From Maratus speciosus (Eukaryota; Arthropoda; Arachnida; Araneae; Salticidae): DNA of 64,000 nt. Within the stretch, counting starts at the first letter, position 1, and each line of letters begins with the position of its first letter. The position numbers and the translations under genes were made by a program. Below the pieces are notes generated by a model. The model did not search any database and was not told the origin of the DNA. It saw only the letters and a program-made list of their open reading frames with translations. Shown here piece by piece: positions 41,703 through 52,213 of this stretch. The stretch lies in NCBI GenBank assembly GCA_963932465.1, contig OZ010792.1:511237100-511301099 (forward strand), read 5' to 3'.

Positions 41703-43308
41703 AGCTCACAGGCTATCAAAGCCTGAGAGCTTATGTGCCCGCCGATTCTGTATGTACGTATCGCGATAACTCTTGATAGAAATATCCGATTTGCTTCAAA
41801 TTTTTTTTTCTAGGTTCATTCTGATAAGGTGCTTCCCTGATTATTTTTTGGGGTTCATTGGTTAAAGATAAAGGGGGGAAAGGGGGCTAGTCACCCCCCT
41901 TAATTTATATAAATGGGTTTTTCATGCAGAAATATTCGATTTGCTCCAAATTTGGTATACCGGTTTATTGTGTTAAGAAGCTTCCCTGATTAGATTTGGA
42001 AGCTCATTATTTAAGTATAAAGGGGGGGAAGGGGGGCTACCCCCCTTAATTTAGATAAATCTGTTTTTCATGAAGAATTATTCGATTTGCTCCAAATTTG
42101 GTATACCTGTTTATTAAGTTAAGGAGCTGCCTTGTTTAGATTTGGAGATTCATTAGTTACATATAAAGGGAGGAAAGGGGGGGCTATCCCCCCCCCGTAA
42201 TTTAGATAAATGGGTTTTTCATGCAGAAATATGCGATTTGCTATAAATTTGGTATACCGGTTAATTATGTTAAGCTGCTTCCCTGATTACATTTGGAAGA
42301 TCATTATTATGTGTAAAGGGGGGAAAGGGGGGCAATTGCCTCTCCCCTTAATTTAGATAAATGCGTTTTTCATGTAGAATTATTCGATTAGCTCAAATTT
42401 GGTATACTGGTTTATTATGTTAAGGAGATGGCTTGATTAGATTTGGAGGCTCATTACTTAAGTATAAAGGGAGGTAAGAGGGGGGCTACCCCCCCTTAAT
42501 TTAGGTAAATGGGTTTTTAATGCAAAATTATTCGATTTACTCCAAATTTGGTATACCGGTTTATTATGTTGAGCTTCCCTGATTAGATTTGGAGGTTCAT
42601 TAGTTCAGTATAAAGGAAGGAAAGGGGGGCTAGACCCCCCCCCCTTAATTTAGATAAATGGGTTTCTCATGCAGAGTTATTAGATTTCCTCCAAATTTCG
42701 TATACCGGTTTATTATGTTAAGAAGCTGCCTTGATTAGATTTGGAGATTTATTGGTTAAGTATAAAGGAGGGACAGGGGCTAGTGTCGCCTTAATTTAGA
42801 TAAATGGGTTTTTCATACAGAATTATTCGATTTACTTCAAATTCGATATACCAGTTTATTACGATATGGCTTCCTTCATTTGATTTGGAGGTTCATTGGT
42901 TAAGTATAAAAGGGGGGAAAGGGGGGAAATTTTCCCCTCCCCTTAATTTAGATAAATGTGTTTTCATGCAGAATTGTCTAATTTAGTTTATTTTTCTAGG
43001 TTCATTCTAATAAGGAGCTTTTCTGATTTAGATTTGAAAGTTCATTGGTTCAGCATAAATGGAGAAATGAAGGAGCTAATACCCCCCTTAATTTAGTGAA
43101 ATGGTTTTTTCATGCAGAATTATCTGATTTGCTTCAAATTTGGTATACCAGTTTATTATGTTGAGTAGCTTCTCTGATTAGATTTGGAGGATCTTTGGTT
43201 AAGTAGAAAGGGTGTCAACGGGGACTAATACCTTCATTTATTTTTCGAGGGGCATTATTCTTTGAAATAAGGGTATAATATACAATTAGTGTGAATAGCC
43301 TGTGAGCT
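41703..43308 (+). mobile_element. H2 element, left arm of FB-1
   Basis: Ends AGCTCACAGGCTA and TAGCCTGTGAGCT, hairpin at the left as in 3207-3780. It holds about nine monomers of about 149 bp, each with TTAATTTAGATAAATGGG and a G-run paired with a C-run (for example GGGGGCTACCCCCC). Homology to the 3.2-kb copy extends to TTTAACTGG. Confidence 0.7.
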
Positions 43309-43339
43309 CAATGCCATCAGTTTAACTGGGCAATTTTCT

Positions 43340-43815
43340 TTTTATTAGGTTTATTAACGCATAACCCTACCCAAACCCGAAATATAAATTACAACAGACC
43401 GTACCCCGATCCGAGCAAGACAAAATAATTTCAGTCTACATGCAACCCGACCCGAACCTGAGTTCCATTTCAAAAAACCCGAAATCCCGAACCAAATCTG
43501 ATAACCGACAAAAATATTCCAAAGATCCATAACCTTATCCGAACAACACAAATTAGTTTCCGTGGACACGCAACGCTACCAGAACCTAAAAATTCCATTC
43601 GAAGTCAACCTGAAACCCGTCCCTAACCAAATCTTAACCGACAAAAATATTCCAAAGAACTATAACCCGATGCAAGCCAGACAAAATAATCTCCGTCCAC
43701 CGACAACCCGATCCGAACCTGAAAGTTCTAATTGAACTCGATCCGAAACCTGGTTGTGGTCGGTTTTCGGGTTGCCTTCAAATGGAACCTTAAAGTTCGG
43801 ATCCGGTTGAAAAAA
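43340..43815. repeat. centre of FB-1: ~137-bp tandem repeat
   Basis: About three units with the phrases CAACCCGACCCGAACCTGA, AACCGACAAAAATATTCCAA and CAAGACAAAATAAT. The series of CCCGA words resembles the low-complexity ends of some hATs here (60333). The minus open frame 43354-43569 is a monomer translation. Confidence 0.6.
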
Positions 43816-45100
43816 AATTAAACTAAATCAGATAATTCTGCATCAAAACCCATTTATCTAAATTAAGGGGAGGGGCAATTGCCCCCCTTTTATACTTAAC
43901 CAATGAACCTCCAAATCAACTGAAGAAAGCCATATCGTAATAAACGGGTATATCAAATTTGAAGCAAATCGAATAATTCTGTATGAAAAACCCATTTATC
44001 TAAATTAAGGGGACACTAGCCCCTGTCACTCCTTTATACTTAACGAATAAATCTCCAAATCTAATCAAGGCAGCTCCTTAACATAATAAACCGGTATACG
44101 AAATTTGGAGCAAATCGAATATCTCTGCATGAAAAACCCATTTATCTAAATTAAGGGGCGGGGGGTATAGCCCCCATTTCCTCCCTTTATACTTAACTAA
44201 TGAACTTCCAAATCTAATCAGGAAGATCCTTAACATAATAAACCGGTATACCAAATTTGGAGCAAATCGAATAATTTTGCATTAAAAACCCATTTACCTA
44301 AATTAAGGGGGAGGGGGCTAGCCCCCTTTCCTCCCTTTATATTTAACTAGTGAACCTCCAAATCTAATCAAGCCATCTCCTTAACATAATAAACAAGTTT
44401 ACCAAATTTTAGCTAATCGAATAATTCTACTTGAAAAACGCATTTATCTAAATTAAGGGGAGAGGAAATTGCCCCCTTTCCCCCCTTTATACATAATACT
44501 GATCTTCCAAATGTAATCCGGGAAGCTGCTTAACATAATTAACCGGTATACCAAATTTATAGCAAATCGCATATTTCTGCATGAAAAACCCATTTATCTA
44601 AATTACGAAGAAGGGATAGCCCCCCTTTTCTCCCTTTATATGTAACTAATGAATCTCCAAATCTAATCAAGGCAGCTCCTTAATAAACCAATATACCAAA
44701 TTTGGAGCAAATCGAATAATTCATCATGAAAAACAGATTTATCTAAATTAAGGGGGGTAGCCCCCCTTCCCCCCTTTATACTTAAATAATGAGCTTCCAA
44801 ATCTAATCAGGGAAGCTTCTTAACACCAAAAACCGGTATACCAAATTTGGAGCAAATCGAATATATCTGCATGAAAAACCCATTTATATAAATTAAGGGG
44901 GGGGGGGACTAGCCCCTCTTTTCCCCACTTTATTCTTAACCAATGAACCCCAAAATCTAATCAGGGAAGCACCTTATCAGAATGAACCTAGAAAAAAAAT
45001 TTTGAAGCAAATCTGATATTTCTATAGAGTTATCGTGTTACGTACGTACATACAGAATCGGCGAGCATATAAGCTCTCGGGCTTTGATAGCCTGTTAGCT
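43816..45100 (-). mobile_element. H2 element, right arm of FB-1 (inverted)
   Basis: Reverse complement of the left-arm H2 element, with about eight monomers. The outer end AGCTAACAGGCTA (complement) and its hairpin are present. The inner end (TAGCCTGTGAGCT) is missing, so this arm is truncated toward the centre. Confidence 0.7.
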
Positions 45101-45570
45101 AAAAATATCACCCTGATCGGATAATAAGTGGTCATTTTTCAATTAGCCTAACGCTTTCTAGGCTCTTTACAATAAGCCTGAAAAATATCAGGCTAATTGG
45201 AAAAAGGGAGATGGATTCTTCAATTAGCCCGGCTGTTTGCAAAGAGCCTAGGCTGTTTGCAAAGAGCCTAGGCTGTTTGCAAAGAGCCTAGGCTGTTTGC
45301 AAAAAGCCGGATTTCTCAATCAGCCTACGACATATACATCATTTAAAAGTAGACTTTATTTCCAATCGTTCGGTACCAGTAACTTTCTTCTACGATAATT
45401 TGATGGAGTTGTTAGTAGGGGGTGTTTACTTTTTTTCCCACTACTGTACATTAATAATTATATTATGTAGATATGCTGTGTAGATGTAAACAGCGTATTC
45501 GAATAAAAGGACAATTCGTACGAGGGAAATAGAATCATTCACAAAAACCATTGGTTTTATGTAACAAGAA

Positions 45571-46458
45571 CTCCCAATCAGTGTTGCCAGATTGGGGAAT
45601 TTTGAACCTCCTAGGGGAATTTTTTGGGGACAAGTACTTCGTGGGGAAACTTTTGGGGGACTACAAAAATTTTGGGGAAAAACTTGGGGATTTTTTTTTT
45701 TTACCATTTTCCGTAAAGATTTCTTTTAGTCCTGTAGAATGACTGGATCTGTCTCGAACTCAATTTTGATTTGAAAAACGAAAATACAATCCAAAAACCC
45801 GAAATATCAATCATTGTTCTCTTGGATGTGGTCGTGTTCATTGTTTACTACATTACAGTTTGCACATATTACAGATGCATGAGACTCTAAAGTCTTAAGC
45901 AGCTTAAACCTGCACATTACTAAATCTGCAGGACTTTAACGAAAAATTCCTTCGCCGTACTGTAAAAAATAAAAAAATATATATTTTAAATATGTGGAAA
46001 GCAGATATTTTCTCTTATGATATGCAAAAGCACACCGATTGATACAGCAAAAATACTTTGCATTATGATTATGTACGTCAATATAGGGATGACAAAAAAA
46101 ATTAAAACAGCGTACCATCTCGGATTCATTCAAATCCCAATTGATAAGACATTGCCTGAAGCTACGCACTTGTCACTGCAAAATATCTCTCATTCTCTTA
46201 ATGTAGCTACAGAATATGCATTCAGCCCAGTTTAAAAGTTTGTTTTTTGTAAATGGGGAATTTTTTCAAAAGGCTTGATTTGGGGAAATTTTTTTAGCGT
46301 AAATTACTTGGATATTTTTTATAGTGGTAAATTGAAAATTTAAAAATTCCCTTTTTTTAGTGAAAACTGAGTTGGGGACTTTTACGGAAAAAAACGCTGA
46401 TTTGGGGAAAATTTCAGAAATTTTGGGGAAATTGACTTTTGACTATCTGGCAACACTG
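45571..46458. mobile_element. hAT-like element with TTGGGG runs
   Basis: The element (45579-46458) has ends CAGTGTTGCCAGATTGGGG and ATCTGGCAACACTG. The inner sequence near both ends repeats GGGGAA(A)TTT many times. Flanks CTCCCAAT and (c)GTTCCAAT are a degraded 8-bp match. No transposase. The hAT class rests on the CAGTGTTGCCA terminus and is moderately secure. Confidence 0.6.
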
Positions 46459-46610
46459 CGTTCCAATAAACTTGGATTTCCGCCTTGCAAGTCCAAGATG
46501 GTGGTCGCGGCAAGTCCAAACTTCATGTGGTTAGCCATAGATCTTGGATAACTTATTAAATAATACTTGTCGAAATATCGCCATAGTTAGAGCCATAAAT
46601 AAGAAACAAC

Positions 46611-47836
46611 TTACAAGGGAACCACTTTAGGTGTTGCTCGCACCTAGTATTGAAACCTGGTGGATTTTAAAGCTCTATATTAGGAAGTTTGGGAATCGAT
46701 AAAATTTTTTTGTTAAAATAATATTTTTTGATTTTACAGCCGATTAACTTTCTGAAAATGCAATTTTCGAGACCACTTTTCGGGCTGTTAAAGTAAGTTT
46801 TTTAAAAAAAATAGTTAAAAATATAAATTAGTCAATAACTATGAAATGTTGAAAAAAGTTTTAAAATTCCTTCAAGAACCTACGAATTTGATTTTTAAAA
46901 AAAATACAGTATTATATTTACATATTTGGCGGGGAAAGATTGGCGACTTTTTCATCCCGTACAGTTTTCCGGCAACCCTAGCTCAGTATTTTCGCTACGC
47001 ACCGTGTTGTAATGGTTTTAGTAGGAGAGCTGTTGAACATTTTTGAGTAGGTATTTGAGGCACCCTGAAAATTTGTGCAACACTTCTTTTGTAATGCCTG
47101 AATACAAAATCGAATGTCTGGCTGAAGGATCGTGGCCCAAAAACTGTGCCAGACAAAAAATGGCACTTGACACGTGTCTGGCACAGTTTTTGTGCCGACT
47201 AAAGTGTCTGTCATTTTCAAAATATTTTTTTCTAAGCATAAATATTATTCTGCCTCAATCTCAGCGTGCCTCAAATACCTTTTTTGAGTATTCAAAAAAT
47301 GGCACTTGACACGTGTCTGGCACAGTTTTTGGGCCGACTAAAGTGTCTGTCGTTTTCAAAATATTTTTTTTCTAAGTATAAATATTATTCTGTCTCAATC
47401 TCAGCGTGCCTCAAATACCTTTTTGGGGTAGTCAAAAGGCACTTGACACGTGTCTGGCACAGTTTTTGGGCCACGATCCTTCAGCCAGACATTCGATTTT
47501 GTATTCAGCCATTACAAAAGAAGTGTTGCACAAATTTTCAGGGTGCCTCAAATACCTTCCCTAAAATGTTTAACAGCTCTTGGACTATTTGGACGTAAAC
47601 CTATTACAAGTGTAAAGCTAGTGAAAATTTTGAAGTGCCATATCTGGCGACTTAACTCTCTTTTGGTGTAAAATTAACAAATAAAAATCCAATAATAAAA
47701 AATTATAAATATAAAAAAATATATAAAATATGATTTTAACAAAGAATTTTTATCGGTTCTCTAACTTTAGCATAGGGGTACAAAATGCACCAGGTCTCGA
47801 TTCTAGGTGCGAGCACCTAAAGTGGTTCCCTTGTTA
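46611..47836. mobile_element. PIF/Harbinger-like element with TTA flanks
   Basis: The element (46614-47833) has ends CAAGGGAACCACTTTAGGTG and its complement, flanked by TTA on both sides, the duplication typical of PIF/Harbinger. The next block (GCTCGCACCTAG / CTAGGTGCGAGC) is also inverted. Inside is a three-unit tandem repeat (47162-47465, about 138 bp per unit, with CACTTGACACGTGTCTGGCA), flanked by a pair of about 110-bp inverted blocks (AAGTGTTGCACAAATTTTCA and complement). No transposase. Confidence 0.65.
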
Positions 47837-48850
47837 GCGACAACTGCTATCCTCTTTAATAAAACGCTATGCGTTGGCGACGATTGGCTTTTCCGCAAAT
47901 CGTTGCTACAGATTAATCTCGGAAAATGAAATATTTGAAGTTATTGAAAAAATTAATAACTCGAAAAGTATTTGTCATAAAATTGTTAGAGAAACTGCAT
48001 TAGAAAGGTAAAAAATTGTATTTTTCTTGGTATAAATTTCAATTCTAAATGATTATACCGTTTTTCAAATATTGAATTTCAAAAAATACAAATTTCACAA
48101 TGGAGTACTGTAGCGAAACCTTCACGCATAAAAAGATAACTGTAATGTGTCGTGATGTGTATACTGGCATGAATCGCAAATTATAGTAGCCTTATTATTC
48201 TGTTAAAATATAAAAGTGAATTATGTCACTAATGCATGATTTTTATTTGATTCTAAACAAATACTACATGCGCCATTTTCTTTTTAGTTGTGAATAATAT
48301 AGGTTAATTTCCATATGACCTCATATTTAAAACGAATGGTTAATGCATGGCTTTTACAAGAGAAAGTGATATTATGAAAGGCTTCGTGAATTTACATTTA
48401 ATTTTTTCAAGAATCACGACTATATTTAGGTTTAGGAAGCAATTTAAAAAAAATACTGGTATAAAAGCAAAATTTCTCAAGGCTTTCAATATATTAAAAA
48501 GCATATTTGCGCGAGATTCATAGTCAGTACGGTGTTTAATTTTAAAATTGATTTTTCTAGACAACCATGTAACAATCAAACATGTTTAAAACTCCGGGCA
48601 ACACCAGATATTTCAACTAGTTTTAAAAAATATTTACTCAGATCTTATAATACATCATCCTAAGCATATAAAAAAATAATTTAAAAATTTAGAGCATAAA
48701 AATGAAATTGACTAAAAGGTACTTTTCTCGCATCTGCAATAAACAGAAAATTTCATGTCTCTTATAAATATTAATTTTCCGATACAAAATTGTGAAGTAC
48801 ACGAATTTACCTTTGTAAAAAAAATAACTTCTGGACGTCTCCAGCCCTGT
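47837..48850. other. AT-rich stretch without gene
   Basis: Nothing recognised. The minus frame 48340-48579 lacks any motif. Confidence 0.4.
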
Positions 48851-49360
48851 TTAACCATTTATCTACTGAATTATGAGTTCATGAAAATTTTATCTTCTAA
48901 AACATTTTTCGTGAATTGTTTAAAATACATTAGAAGATTTACATAATCATTTAATAAATTTTTAGATTTTAGGATTGAAGGATTTAGGATTAAATTTGAA
49001 TTTATAGGGATTTTGTGCAATACTTACAGCCCCATTCAAATCGTTTACTTTAAATATTTTTCTTAGTATTTTTTGTAGAATTAGAAAATGTACAAATAGA
49101 ATGTTCTTACAATAGAAATATTTCCGAATTGAACCGCCCCCCCCCCCCCCCTACCACCAACAACGCCAAGAAAACTGGAAAGATGTAAAGGCAAAAGAAA
49201 TCGTCTTTTAAAAAATATTTTTTATGTAACCCATAATGCTTTTGGAACAAGATAAAGAAATGTATCTCATTCTAAACTGTATTGCAACTAATCGATGTAT
49301 TAAACGAATTTTATAATATTTTAATGGTACTTATAAGTACGTCAGTAGATAAAGGGTTAA
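48851..49360 (+). mobile_element. piggyBac-like MITE, copy 1
   Basis: The element 48855-49356 begins CCATTTATCTACTGA and ends TCAGTAGATAAAGGG between two TTAA sites. A C-run lies at about 49138-49152. An inverted copy is at 51699-52209. Ends of the form CC(C/A)TTTA resemble the 40348 element. Confidence 0.75.
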
Positions 49361-49704
49361 TTTGACAAAATTTACGAAGTTTATTTTAAGAATAACAATG
49401 TGAAACTGCTCCAATGATAAAACTTTGGCACGACAAATTCAGTATTGCTGTCTGTTGAGAATTCTATGAACAATTTATATTAACTTTATTTGCAACGCGG
49501 TGATACAAAGGGTTAATTGAATTCTGTGCAAAACTGAGCAACTTCAGCCCACATCAAAGTGGCAAAGTTCAGTTATGTTTTTAAGCAAATTAACTGCATT
49601 ATTGAAACCAAAGGTGAATTTTTGTAGCAAACATCCAATCTTTTACTGGACTAATTTTTAAGTTTATATAAAAGCACTTAAATTAATGTTTGAATAACAA
49701 TTTT

Positions 49705-50784
49705 TACTTCTATCTTTACAAGAAGAAAGTACTGGATTCGTGAAAATTTTCGACTTCCGTTTTTCGACGGATTTATGCGTTTTAGAATGCCCAGAACACG
49801 ATTTGATGGTTTTTAGAAAATGTCTGTCTGGGAGTCTCTCTGTCACTCTGTGAGTCTGTATGTGACAAAAATTTTGTGGGCGCTCTATCTCAAGAACTAA
49901 TGCACGGAATTTCACAAAACTTCATATTTAGTTAGACCTTGATATAAACTGGACCTGATTAGTTTTTGGGTGAAAATCGCCCAACAGGTGGCGCTGCTAT
50001 GCGGCATTTTTCACGATTTCTGCAATAGCTATATCTCAGGAACTACTACACGGATTTTCATAAAACTTCAGATTCAGTTAGTCCAAGATATAGTTTGGCA
50101 CTTATTACTTTTTTGTGAAAATCGCCCAACAGGTGGCGGTAGTATGCTGCATTATTCATGATTATCGCAATAGCTCTAACTCAAGAAAAAATGCACGAAT
50201 TTTCAGCAAACTTCAGATTCCGTTAGTCCCTGATATAAATTAGTGCTGTTTAATTTTTGGTGTAAATCGCCCAATAGGTAGCGCTGCTGTGCTGCATTTT
50301 TCACGATTTCCACAAGAGCTGTATCTCGAACTATTGCACGGATTTTCATCAAACTTCAGATTTAGTTAGTCCTTGGCATGAATTGACGTATAAATTAGTG
50401 CTGTTTAATTTTTTGTGTAAATCGCTCATCAGGTGGCGCTGCTATGCTGTATTTTTGAGGTTTCCGCAATAGCTTTATCTCAAGAACTAATGCTTGGATT
50501 TTCAACCAACTTCAGATTCAGGTATACCTTGATATCGTTTAGTGCTGTTTACTTTTGGTGTAAATCGCTCAACAGGTAGCGCTACTATACTACATTTTTT
50601 TCAGAATTTCCGCTATAGCTCTCTCTCAAGAACTAATGCACGAATTTTCATCCAACTTCAAATTCAGATATAATTTGATATGAATTGGTGCTAAATCGTT
50701 GTTATTTCTTGTACTATTTAGAGGATTTAATTGATATGATTTATATAGAAGAAAGTTTTGTGATGGCCACAACATACTAGTTTA
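49705..50784 (+). mobile_element. Helentron-like element, family H3
   Basis: The hairpin end at the left (ACTTCT...AGAAGAAAGT, imperfect) is followed by GACTTCCGTTTTTCGACGG and a GTCTGTCTGGGAGTCT-type simple repeat. Then come about five to six monomers of about 155-165 bp (CTCAAGAACTAATGCACGG, AAACTTCAGATTCAG, GCCCAACAGGTGGCGCTGC). The right end is AGAAGAAAGTTTTGTGATGG then CATACTAGTT. Both termini are homologous to family H1, while the monomers are not obviously so. Confidence 0.65.
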
Positions 50785-50830
50785 TTATTAAAGGTACACA
50801 TAAATTAAGACAGACTTTATGGGCTTCTTG

Positions 50831-51362
50831 GGTACATTCGTAATTATATAAAAATACGTAGCACCTATAGTCGTCGTTCTGTCCGTCTGTCCGCATATAA
50901 CAGAGCAAAAACTACCCAACCGAATGGTCTGAAATTTTAAATATATAATTGTTGCAAAATTTTAGTCATTTTCAATTTTATGAAAATCGGATGTATAGTT
51001 TAATGACAGGGACGTTTTCCGTTACATTACGGCCAATGGGAAAAAATTATTGCATGTACATTTTAATGATGTTACAGCCTTCCGAATGGTCTGAAATTTT
51101 AAATATATAATTGTTCTAAAATTTTATCGACTCATTTCCAATTTTATAAAAGTTGCATGTATAGTTTAATGACAAGGACAGTCATTTTTTCCGTTACATT
51201 ACGGCCAATAAGGAAAAAAAATATTTCAAGTGCATTTTAATGATATTACACCCCTTTGAACAGCGTGAAATTGATATGCACTTATGAAGTGCACTAAAAT
51301 ATACATTTAGTACAATATGCGGTGCAAAAAATATTTAAAACTAATTGTAGTACGAATGAACC
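50831..51362 (+). mobile_element. Helentron-like H4 element, copy 2 with duplicated monomer
   Basis: Ends GGTACATTCGTA and TACGAATGAACC. Matches 4821-5194, but part of the monomer (CGAATGGTCTGAAATTTTAA to CCGTTACATTACGGCC) is present twice. The GTCCGTCTGTCCGC simple repeat is beside the left end. Confidence 0.6.
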
Positions 51363-51530
51363 TCATTTGCCACGTTTGACGAGCAATTTCCAACTTGTTT
51401 ACATATGTGGATGGTTGGAAAAATTAATTTATTCATCGTTGTCGCGTCACCCTGCGTTATCTGATGTAGATGGACAGTGATGTGTTCCCCAATATGGCTT
51501 ATTAATGAGAAATTGTCGAGCTAGGACATC

Positions 51531-51605
51531 GGCCAGAGTAGCTTAGTGGTTAGAGCAACAGCACGGTACGCTGTGGACTCAGGTTTGAGTCCTGGCCCTG
51601 GCTAA
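51531..51605 (+). ncRNA. tRNA-like sequence (SINE head or tRNA pseudogene)
   Basis: TAGCTTAGTGGTTAGAGCA is a good A box and D-arm. ACAGC-ACGGTAC-GCTGT forms a 5-bp anticodon stem with a 7-nt loop whose middle reads GGT. CAGG-TTTGAGT-CCTG forms a T-arm, with TTTGA in place of TTCGA. The acceptor ends pair only partly (GGCCAG against CTGGCT, off by one). A functional tRNA is unlikely, so I treat it as tRNA-derived. Confidence 0.5.
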
Positions 51606-51694
51606 TTTTTCACTCCAGTTGGGTTTATTGTATTAACTGTGCAGTCTGTCTTAATTTATGTGCCTTTAATAATTTTAAATTTGTGCTTTGCTGT

Positions 51695-52213
51695 TTAACC
51701 CTTTATCTACTGACGGTATTTAAAAGTACCATTAAAATAACTTGTTATAAAATTCATTTAATACATCAGTTAGTAGTAATACAGTTTAGAATGAGTTATA
51801 GATGCATTACTTTATCATGTTCCAAAAGCATTATGGGTTACGCAACAAAAATATTTTTTAGAGAATGATTTCTTTGGCCTTTGCATCTTTTCAGCTTTCT
51901 TGTCGTTGGGGGGGGGGGGGGGGGATTTTTCAATTCAGAAATATTTCTGTGTTTCTATTGTAAGAACATTATATTTATAGATTTCCTAATTCTACAAAAT
52001 ACTAAGAAAAATATTTAAAATAAAAGATTTGAGTGGGGTTATAAATAGTGCACAGAATCCCTATAAATTCAAATTTAATAAATCGTTCTCAATCCTTCTA
52101 AAATTTATTAAATGATTATGTAAACCTTCTAATTTAGAATCAAAAATTCACGAAAAATGCTTCAGAAGATGAAATTTTCATGAATTCATAATTCAGTACA
52201 TATAAAGGGTTAA
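51695..52213 (-). mobile_element. piggyBac-like MITE, copy 2 (inverted)
   Basis: The element 51699-52209 has ends CCCTTTATCTACTGA and (diverged) TATAAAGGG, with TTAA flanks. The body is the reverse complement of 48855-49356, including a G-run at about 51906-51923. Confidence 0.75.

Larger units (their letters stand above)
41545..45335. mobile_element. 3.8-kb fold-back element FB-1, TSD ATAT
   Basis: The element 41549-45331 begins GTCGTAGGCTAATTGC and ends AATCAGCCTACGAC. ATAT flanks both sides, and the family A sister copy shows the corresponding uninterrupted site (as complement TTTTATATGCATC). Each arm contains, in order: spaced GGCTAATTGCAAAGAGCC motifs, an H2 minisatellite element, and then the centre. 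The arms are about 1.4-1.7 kb. The right arm ends with four exact 20-bp repeats (45231-45310). The centre is a separate array. Long inverted arms made of tandem repeats are the hallmark of fold-back elements. The 4-bp duplication does not match the 7-9 bp of known FB/Galileo types, so the superfamily is open. Confidence 0.7.
40797..45446. mobile_element. Tc1-like family A element hosting a fold-back element
   Basis: The ends are CAATTGTGGGGGGAAGTAAA and the complement of CAGTAGTGGGAAAAAAAGTA, with TA outside both. The left part (40797-41548) matches most of the 14289-15351 copy in reverse. The right part (45332-45446) supplies the remaining terminal repeat (GTTACTGGTACCGAACG). Between them a 3.8-kb fold-back element is inserted near the inner edge of the right terminal repeat. 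Confidence 0.75.
50787..51675. mobile_element. TIR element hosting H4 and a tRNA-like sequence
   Basis: ACATAAATTAAGACAGACT near 50795 is complemented by AGTCTGTCTTAATTTATGTG near 51642, giving inverted ends of about 30 bp (outer ATTATTAAAGG / CCTTTAATAAT). Inside lie an H4 element (50831-51362) and a tRNA-like sequence (51531-51605). Superfamily unknown. Confidence 0.55.

Noticed and set aside
41703..45100. CRISPR-like regular repeats
   Set aside because: The repeat unit is the whole about 149-bp monomer with no unique spacers, in a eukaryotic-type transposon.
45579..46458. Telomeric repeat of TTTTGGGG type
   Set aside because: The G-runs are irregularly spaced and bounded by inverted CAGTGTTGCCA ends.
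47018..47671. Overlapping frames containing CLAQFLGR-like repeats
   Set aside because: They lie in the internal triplication and its inverted frame in the Harbinger-like element, on both strands.
51531..51605. Functional tRNA with GGT anticodon
   Set aside because: Acceptor stem pairs poorly, loop position 33 is not T, and the T-loop reads TTTGA; it is embedded in a repeat.
48851..52213. Possible LTR pair
   Set aside because: The two similar sequences are inverted, not direct, and each has its own TTAA and terminal inverted repeats.
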